DNA of 25,388 nt. It comes from Phallusia fumigata. Its lineage: Eukaryota; Chordata; Ascidiacea; Phlebobranchia; Ascidiidae. Within the stretch, counting starts at the first letter, position 1; each line of letters begins with the position of its first letter. The notes below the pieces were generated by a model. The model ran no database searches. It saw only the letters and a list, made by a program, of their open reading frames with translations, and was not told the origin of the DNA. Location: assembly GCA_008931825.1 (NCBI GenBank), contig QXVZ01029738.1, positions 1-25,388 on the forward strand, read 5' to 3'. The position numbers and the translations under genes are program-made. Positions 18,972 to 25,388 of this stretch are shown here, in pieces.

Positions 18972-20681
18972 CTGCAACAACAAATGCATTTCAGTTTGCT
19001 ATTAGTGGTTTTGAAAATATGGCATTTAAACGCAGGCGCCCATATGGGTTGTTTTGTTGCGACTGATGTCTGTTTAGGTTTTAGATACCTGACGATTGGA
19101 GAATGGCCTCTAGAAAAAAAGTCGATAAGATTTGAAACTAATCCATCCACAGAGAGATTATGACCATAGTATTTGTTGATGTAAATGTATTCCATACGTT
19201 CCGGGTCGTAAATCTAAAAGCATAGATTAAGTTGGTCGACTTTGCAAAATGATGTATAGTCGGAAAATATTTAGATAGTAAAACAAAAAGTAAATACGCA
19301 ATCCAGTTTTCATAACTTAACTGTGCACAGTGGTTTTCAGCACAAATACCTGCATTCCGCTCATCCGAACTCCAACGTCAATAGCAGTCACGTGACGGGC
19401 AAGTTTCGCCGGCGACGCATTTTCCCTAACGCGAGTGCCAACTTTGAGATCAAGGATGCATGGGCGGCCATAAGATGCTGTCACATTCTCAAGCATCATA
19501 AAACGTTTGCATTTGGGCAAAATACCTTCCTCCGACTGAACATTCTTAATTCGAACAAATTGTATAGAATTAATTTGGGAATTCTGGGGTAATATAACTG
19601 CTTTAGGTTGAGACAAAACACCAATGCAATTAGGAGAGTGAAGGGACTGTAAGGTAGTGTTAAACTCCAGTTTCGGTGTTATTTACTCATGTACTTTATT
19701 ACAGACCAGAAGCGTATTCGGCTGATTGGTTGTCGGCAATCACTTTGCTTCCGACACAAACACAAACCTTCAATTTGGTCCACACATCAGTCATTACTTT
19801 GGAATTCCAGGGATTTTGCTGCCGGTCATCTTCAGCGCTTCGAAATTCGACACGGGCTTCCCTTCCATCCACGGCTTGTATGCTAACATTTTCGTCAAAG
19901 CCTTGAGTGAGTTCGTCCAAAATGTCAGTTTCCGGCAAACGAGTAAACTCGCCACCGATCCCCTCTTTGGGTCGCAGGGAAGTTATCCTGGGATTGGTTG
20001 GATCTCTAAACAACAGAACCAATATTTGCACAAACATTTCTTAGCAAAAAAATTAAATTTTGTGGCTAAATATGATGTGGAACTTACATAACGTGTGTTC
20101 TACCATAGTCTTGGACACATCGCTTGGAATGGGGCCTTGGAGTTTCAACCAATGCCTTGATTGAACTGGAACTTCGTTTGATCAGAGACTTGGTGTGTGC
20201 GATGGCAGTCACCGACGAATCACCACCACCTTCGACGTATGTTACGTTGATAATACCTGGCAATTGAAAAATATATTCATTTGAAACCAGCATACTCAAG
20301 AATGGCATCTGTCGGAGTACTAGACATTTATATTTATTCCAAAATTATGTATTTACATCAATTAAAATACTACTTGTTACTATTATTAATTAGGGCGCAA
20401 TAACAATTAATATGACGAAAAAACTACGTCTGTTTCGCACCTCGAAACTCTGGAACAAAATTCTTGAACACGGTCGGCAAATGATGATAGAAAAACAGCT
20501 CTCTGGAAACATACGGTTTGCAAATAGTTGTGCTATTGTAGCAAAGTATGTTAGCTCTTCCGCTGACTTGATTGCCAAAAGGTTTCAAAAACGTAATCCT
20601 GTCAGATTTCGACGACATGGAGAATTTACTGACATCGGATGGGCGATTGGTCTTCGCAAATGGTTTGTTCAGGGCTTGCAT
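18143..20681 (-). CDS. IP6K: Inositol hexakisphosphate kinase (whole gene, 6 coding exons)
   Basis: Member of the inositol polyphosphate kinase family. IP6Ks use ATP to convert inositol hexakisphosphate to the pyrophosphate 5-InsP7, in cytosol and nucleus. Exons: 20681-20441, 20256-20088, 20005-19768, 19583-19350, 19213-19089, 18971-18143; phases fit, total 1836 nt, 611 aa. An in-frame TAA lies four codons before the ATG. Family signatures: LKPFGNQVSGRANILCY and TICKPYVSRE near the N-terminus, NPW before the catalytic half, PCILDLKVG (257-265; the PxxxDxKxG substrate motif, D261 and K265), GVRMSGMQ, NKYYGHNLS, SYRFYSGSLLLVYEG (ATP site, SLLLVYEG 397-404) and LIDFAH with catalytic D566. Mammalian IP6Ks are about 410-440 aa; most of the extra length is a linker between the last two motifs. 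IPMK and IP3K are less likely because of the long IP6K-type N-terminal lobe. Confidence 0.94.
18972..19088 (-). other. IP6K intron 5, stop-free and divisible by three
   Basis: Donor CAG|GTATCT at 19089/19088 and acceptor TTGTTGCAG|AAT at 18972/18971. It is called an intron because family members have no counterpart of the 39 residues it would encode, and because the acceptor has a good pyrimidine tract. It is 117 nt with no in-frame stop, so retaining it would leave the reading frame open. Confidence 0.75.
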
Positions 20682-20836
20682 TTGCAAAGTTTAAGGCTAC
20701 TTTACTGATCTTTGTTTGTTGTTCATTTTGACAGAACGCTAAATTGTCTTTGTTGTTGAGGTTCTCAAGCGAAACCTCTGTGAAGTGAATAAATGTATGC
20801 AACTTTCCATGGTTGCGATTTGCGAAAAACAAAATG

Positions 20837-20918
20837 CGTCGTCGGCAGGATTCGAACCTGCGCGGGCAGAGCCCAACAGATTTCTAGTCTGTCGCCTTAA
20901 CCACTCGGCCACGACGAC
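20837..20918 (-). tRNA. tRNA-Ser (anticodon AGA)
   Basis: An 82-nt cloverleaf: acceptor stem GTCGTCG/CGACGAC with discriminator G, A box TGGCCGAGTGG, anticodon stem ACAGA/TCTGT with loop CTAGAAA (anticodon AGA at 20885-20883), a long variable arm with stem GGGC/GCCC typical of Ser tRNAs, and T arm GCAGG-TTCGAAT-CCTGC (B box GGTTCGAATCC). There is no intron. Oligo-T follows the 3' end within a few bases, as expected for RNA polymerase III termination. It lies 155 bp upstream of the IP6K start codon on the same strand. Confidence 0.97.
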
Positions 20919-21899
20919 TCGCACAGATCGACGCCCTTTTTCACACTATGATCTATTGTTGAAAGTTCCAAAAGTTTGTTTTGCCTAAAAAGAGTAATAT
21001 AGCAGTTAGTAGTTAGCACTTGGTGAATTTAAATTTAGCCGTCCTATATTTTTCACATTTTGCCCCAAAATAATGCAGTATTAACACCCGTCTAGCACAC
21101 CCCCAGCAGATACAAAACAACATTTAACAATGTTATAAATTGCGAAACCTTAACACCTGGCTTGCATGCAAACGAACGAGTTGTGCTGACTAAAGGCGAC
21201 ATTAATTGCTGATATAGTTGTGCGTACTGTAAATCTCTGTCAATGCCAAAACTTAAAACTTCAACTTCACAAACAACCGCCCAAACTACAGATCATCAAG
21301 ATCGAAACTTGTAACATATGTCGTGATTAAAGGCTTTTCTATCAAACTCGCGCAGCCACTACGTTCGTCAAGTCATTCAACTTTAATGATTCAAGTTATA
21401 ACTCTTCTATGTTGACACTCGACAGTATGCGATGTTACTGAAGTGAAGTCTGTTGTTAGTAGTTACTGTTCTGCGGGCTGAAGAACTCGGCGCTTTTTTC
21501 CTCAAACAATGCACCAAGCAAAAACCGCTTATTGAAATCCATGTGGGTCGAGAAAATTAAATTGAACCGACGTACAGTGGCACAACCAACCTTTTAAATA
21601 TGATTGGAAAACCTTATTCCAAGAAGCTTAATATAAAAATTTGTTTCATGGCAACACGTATGCACATTTTTACTTCAAAGGAGTAAAAGCCAGTATTTCT
21701 GGATTTTGGTTATTTTATTAACAGGTGAAATAGTATTGGTATGTACGCGTTGTCTGCAATATGCCAAATGTCGTATTATTATTGCCGAACATCTTTGGTT
21801 CGCGTAATCTTGAACAGTGAACGAAAGGAGAAGCTTGGCAACCATGAGGCAAAATACCATCAGCAGGAGAAAAAGGTTTCTCTGCCAGCAGCTCGTGAA
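20919..21899. other. Intergenic region between tRNA-Ser and the BTB zinc-finger gene
   Basis: Moderate CpG content, no convincing coding sequence on either strand and no recognised RNA gene. Distal promoter elements of the gene to the right could lie here. Confidence 0.5.
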
Positions 21900-22212
21900 G
21901 GCTGGGCCTGCTGACGTCACCGACTGGTAACGTTGTACGGCACTGTACACTGTACAGTCGAATTGACTGTTGGGCGTACGGTTGTGTGTGCTTTTGCACT
22001 TTGAGCACTGTGTATATTTGATTGTGTAATTTTTGTCGTTAGATTGCATCCTTCTGTAAGTAGTCAGACATTTTGAAACTTTTTTTATTATGTACAGGAA
22101 ATTACATGCGACTCGGCGGAAACATACAAATGTAGTAGAGTTATCGATGTTGGTTGCAGTATACTCCAATTGTTGGAATATTTTTCCTACGTGGGCTTAA
22201 TCAACAAACAAC
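21900..22212 (+). promoter_or_regulatory. Putative promoter/5' UTR of the BTB zinc-finger gene
   Basis: About 300 bp before the start codon there is a perfect cAMP-response element palindrome TGACGTCA (21912-21919) and a short palindrome cluster around ACTGTACAGT (21950-21959) in a locally CpG-containing stretch. The assignment as promoter is inferred from position. Confidence 0.35.
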
Positions 22213-25200
22213 ATGCGACAAAAACTGGATGAAATATTTGGGCAGAGAAAGGTATTTGCCTTTGTGAAGTGACACTACATTTCCCAACATATCACACTTG
22301 TGTTGTAGTGAGTGAAACATGTTTGTACTAAGTCAAGAATTTTATCCTGTAAAACTTGGCATCAAAGTTCACCCTGTTATTTAATAAGAGTTGTTCATGT
22401 TCTGCTTTTTATGTGTACATATTGTACCCTTACCTGACATCAGACTGGATTTGTAGTCTAAAATACAATTTTGGACGTACGAAAAGATTTGTTCATGTCA
22501 GAAATGTGCAACTGCCCTGATAATAAGACTACCTGTTCTAAAATACGTGCAGTTATGGTAAATATTTTGACTCTATGAAAGTAGTTATTCTCATTTTACC
22601 TATTTTATGCATCTAACACTAACATTACTAAATGTCTTTGTGTGCAACTGTCATACTACCACTACTAGTATATATACAGGCATAAAAATGTCAGAATGTT
22701 TTGATCGTTTTTAGTACTGTTTTCAAAAGAGTCCATTATACTAAAATCCTGATTCATTTGTATTGTTAGACTTTTTCTTAATTTCAGATTGACCTGATTC
22801 ATTCAGCATTTGTGGTGCATACTCTTTATCAGCAACAAAAGTTGGGCAAGTACTGTGATCTCAAAGTTTTGGTTGGAGACAAGCAGTACTTTGTACATAG
22901 ATGTATTCTGGCTGCTGCTTCAGCACAACTTGATTCGCAAATAAATGTAAGCTTTTCAATTATATATGTGACTAAAATAACTAAATATTTGTAAGGATTA
23001 TAGTATGGCCCTGGAAACAGAGTGTGGATGTGATAAACATCAAAAAAATTTGTTTGTGTTATGTTACATATTCTGCTTGTGGCTTTGTTATTTTTAGTGC
23101 GAAGTATTTTTTTACATGTTCTTTGCACATGTAAGGTGTAATATAATGTCTGTAGCTTGTGCCAATGTCTTGCTATACTTTTTAGGTTCTTTGATGTTGC
23201 CATTATAGTTTAAACATGATCATTTCTTTTAATTATTTGTAACTAGATTTGCTGCATACACAAATAACTTGGTTTGGTTCTTCAGGGATTGGATACAATC
23301 CAACTTGTTGGTGTAACATATTATGGCTTTGAATGCCTACTGGAAATTTTGTATTCTGGAAAGCTGAATGATATTTCCAGCCTGAGTGATGCTAAGTTTC
23401 AACAAATTGTTAGTGCAGCAGATGCATTAAATGCAGAAACAGTAAGTTCATGTGATGCAGTGCTTGTGTTACGTCAACAGGGCTCGTCGAAAAACCTGTT
23501 AGGTATATGTAAATGTCTATTACATATTTGTGTAAAATGCTGGTGCTTGTGTGATTGTCTAATGTACATCAGCATATATCTACTCTGGAATAATATATCT
23601 GTATTGGGCTTGAACATGTCTGTGTCTTTAGGTTATGGAATACTGCACTCGAGAAAGGGGAGATCTAATGGCAATTCTTTTGAGAAGAAGCAGTACTGTA
23701 AATGTTGCAAGCATGGCTTCTCAGGTTTGGTAAACGGTAACTTTGTCAACATTTTGCAAAATAAATCATCATTTTTTATTTTTTAGCCCTCTGAAATTGA
23801 AACTGTTCCTGGCAACCAGCATCAAGAAGGTATGTATTTAACACTGATTTTATAAACACCGTGTTTGCTAAACATATATGCATTACTGTTCTAAATTTGT
23901 ATGCACTTCATTTCAACAGTTTCCCATGCTCAAGATGGTTCGGGGTGAGTTAGTTATGTTGCAATAAAATATTGTGATTTTAAATGGACAGACTGTCCTT
24001 TATCCAATATACATACTTTGTTGTTTGTTTTACCACCAATTATAGTTGTTTGTCTCTTTTAGGGTTTGTGTGAAAGCTGAGGTCACTGAAATGTCAGCAA
24101 ATCAGCAAAGTATGCAAAGTTAATATTATTGTTAATGTTAAAATCATTTTTTACAAAGTGTCGTATGTTGCAGATTATACGGATCAACAACAGATTGGAA
24201 ATGAAGCCAGGTGAATTTAGTGCTTCGAACAAAAAATCTGAACATTCAATAAATATATTGAACACAATTTTTGTGTAAAGGGTTTTTACAAAAGAATTTG
24301 AGCAGGATTTATCAGAAGCTCCTGTCGCTGCTGAAGTGGAGGTTGACAACACTCATTCAATGATTACAGAAGGTTAGCATTTAAGTCAATGACAGTAGCA
24401 TCTTTATCATTTTCGAATGCATTTATATCAATTTATTTTGAAGTAATTTTTTACTATGCTATTATAGATGTCCAATCCCATAGTCCTTTGAAACAAGAAG
24501 ATCATCTCACACCTAACAATATGTATCAACCTGTTCCTGTTGTTTACACTGAAAGTGCTGCAGTGAACAATCGGGTGTACCACGATGAAGAAGGTTTGAT
24601 CTTTTGAGGTTCCATTTTTGTTCAAAAGCATCTTCTGAAGAAGTGACACCTAAAACAATATAATACCACTTTGCTTGGTTAAATAAAACATACATTTTTG
24701 TTTTGTGTTGAAGAGCACGAATCTGAAACTTCTTGTCGAGTGTGTGGAGCAGTGTTTCTCAACTCATCTGACCTTAAAGATCACATGCATTCTCATATTG
24801 GTGAAAAGTTGTTCAGGTGCCAAAAATTGACATTCAAATATAAGTTTGTAGAATATGTTGTCCTAATAAATGGATTGTTTATAACATTGGTTGATAAATT
24901 GAGGGTGATTGATAGCTGATGTTATGTACTTTTAAACTTTTGGATTCATGAAAAGGATCCCTAATTTCAAAAGTTTTTACGACTGTCTTTTAAGGTTGTA
25001 AAAAATGGACCAATTGTAATTTGGCAAACAAGCTAAATGATTGTTGCTGTTGTTAATTTGTTTAAAATGCTTTTCTGCAGATGTGAAATATGTGGACTTC
25101 ATTTTAAGTTCCAATCCAATCTATGGAAACACAAAGATTCACACAAAACAGAAATGACATGTTTTATTTGTGGAGAGGAGTTCAAGGTGAAATTGTCATT

Positions 25201-25324
25201 GAATGCAACAACATACCAACTGTCCACAACGTCCTGTAATAAATTTGTTTTGTTTATTGCTTAGATATTAAAAGCTCTTCAAAACCATATGAAAGAGGAA
25301 CACCCAGAACAACTGTCATCTGAT
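22213..25324 (+). CDS. BTB/POZ and C2H2 zinc-finger protein (5' part, runs off the right edge)
   Basis: Probable nuclear, DNA-binding transcriptional regulator of the ZBTB type. Coding exons: 22213-22251, 22788-22946, 23286-23441, 23632-23724, 23787-23829, 23920-23944, 24063-24109, 24174-24210, 24281-24372, 24468-24593, 24714-24816, 25081-25186, 25265-25324. Phases match at every junction; 1086 nt, 362 aa so far. The donor after 25324 (GTAAGT) shows that it continues. The ATG gives MRQKLDEIFGQRK, with an in-frame TAA five codons upstream. Layout: BTB domain ~14-125, acidic/Gln-rich linker of small exons, then C2H2 fingers. The specific ZBTB paralogue is not recognised, so no symbol is given. 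Confidence 0.88.
22252..22787 (+). other. First intron of the BTB zinc-finger gene
   Basis: Donor AAAG|GTATTT, acceptor TTAATTTCAG|ATT. AT-rich, with no supported feature inside. Confidence 0.8.
22788..23724 (+). CDS. BTB/POZ domain exons
   Basis: Exon 22788-22946 gives SAFVVHTLYQQQKLGKYCDL, then KVLVGDKQYFVHRCILAAAS, the classic BTB start (CDLKVLVG, then F-V-H-R-C-I-L-A-A). Exon 23286-23441 gives VTYYGFECLLEILYSGKL and the following helix IVSAADALNAE. Exon 23632-23724 (VMEYCTRERGDL) is probably the end of the fold. BTB domains mediate homodimerisation and co-repressor recruitment. The segment between the S-A-Q-L strand and G-L-D-T-I is a few residues shorter than usual, so a tiny missed exon in the intron 22947-23285 is possible. 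Confidence 0.88.
22947..23285 (+). other. Intron within the BTB domain
   Basis: Donor AAT|GTAAGC, acceptor TTCTTCAG|GGA. T-rich; no exon is recognised inside, although the domain is a few residues shorter than usual. Confidence 0.7.
23787..24593 (+). CDS. Linker between BTB and zinc fingers (six small exons)
   Basis: Exons 23787-23829, 23920-23944 (only 25 nt), 24063-24109, 24174-24210, 24281-24372 and 24468-24593 join in phase into an acidic, Gln/Ser-rich chain with no recognised domain. The exons are very short and each is bounded by clean GT-AG sites. Very small exons like these often go with alternative splicing; exons 24063-24109 (47 nt) or 24174-24210 (37 nt) cannot be skipped singly without a frameshift. 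Confidence 0.8.
24714..25324 (+). CDS. C2H2 zinc fingers 1-3
   Basis: Finger 1 (exon 24714-24816): CRVCGAVFLNSSDLKDHMHS plus H, a C-x2-C-x12-H-x3-H pattern, followed by an IGEKLF linker like the TGEKPF consensus. Finger 2 (25081-25186): CEICGLHFKFQSNLWKHKDS plus H. Finger 3 starts CFICGEEFK in the same exon and is completed in 25265-25324 (ILKALQNHMKEEH, H-x4-H). More fingers are likely beyond the window edge. Confidence 0.92.
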
Positions 25325-25388
25325 GTAAGTCAATGTGCCATTAATGCTAAAAAAATAGCAGATTTGTTTCAAAGATCCAGAACCATAT

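Noticed and set aside
18300-19163. Several + strand frames of 91-116 aa opposite IP6K
   Set aside because: Antisense shadows of the long IP6K exons; the minus-strand frame carries the conserved kinase motifs.
20424-20687. Longer IP6K start at 20687
   Set aside because: That codon is TTG; the first true in-frame ATG is 20681-20679, with an in-frame TAA just upstream.
21675-22169. 164-aa open frame on the minus strand upstream of the BTB gene
   Set aside because: No family resemblance, overlaps the presumed promoter of the opposite gene, and has Cys/Thr/Ser-rich random-looking sequence.

Overview
The window looks like nuclear DNA of a small-genome invertebrate chordate, most likely a tunicate such as Ciona. 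This is inferred from AT-rich DNA, compact spliced genes with short GT-AG introns, proteins that align best with bilaterian/vertebrate families, hAT-type miniature transposons, and a block-wise CpG distribution like the mosaic methylation known in tunicates. There is no bacterial, plasmid or viral gene organisation. The species was not established by any search.

Layout: (1) 1-5515 has no convincing coding gene. The first ~3.5 kb is CpG-rich and low in T on the + strand; the rest is AT-rich DNA downstream of the next gene. (2) 5542-14697, minus strand, is a complete FUBP/KSRP-family gene (far upstream element-binding protein). It has 19 coding exons and encodes about 688 aa, with four KH domains and Tyr-rich C-terminal repeats; every exon junction was checked for phase. 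(3) 14698-18142 is the FUBP promoter followed by a transposon-rich intergenic stretch. (4) 18143-20681, minus strand, is an inositol hexakisphosphate kinase (IP6K) gene with 6 coding exons, about 611 aa. (5) 20837-20918, minus strand, is a tRNA-Ser(AGA) gene just upstream of IP6K. (6) 22213 to the right edge, + strand, is the 5' part of a BTB/POZ-C2H2 zinc-finger gene: 13 coding exons, 362 aa visible, continuing past the window.

The most important structural point is that the two undetermined bases (8218 and 16114) each sit exactly between two near-identical direct copies of ~640-670 bp. One pair duplicates the two exons that carry the FUBP KH4 core. The other duplicates the DNA just upstream of the FUBP promoter. 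The simplest reading is unmerged overlapping allelic contigs joined by a single N, not real tandem duplications. Beyond the second overlap, the two versions carry different hAT-type insertions, as expected of two haplotypes.

The three protein genes have unrelated roles (nucleic-acid binding, inositol pyrophosphate synthesis, transcriptional regulation). They do not form a pathway or operon. I see no sign of a new multi-gene system. The most unusual items are a perfect 23-bp hairpin in FUBP intron 1, a splice donor just after the FUBP stop codon, a stop-free 117-bp intron in IP6K, and the haplotype junctions.
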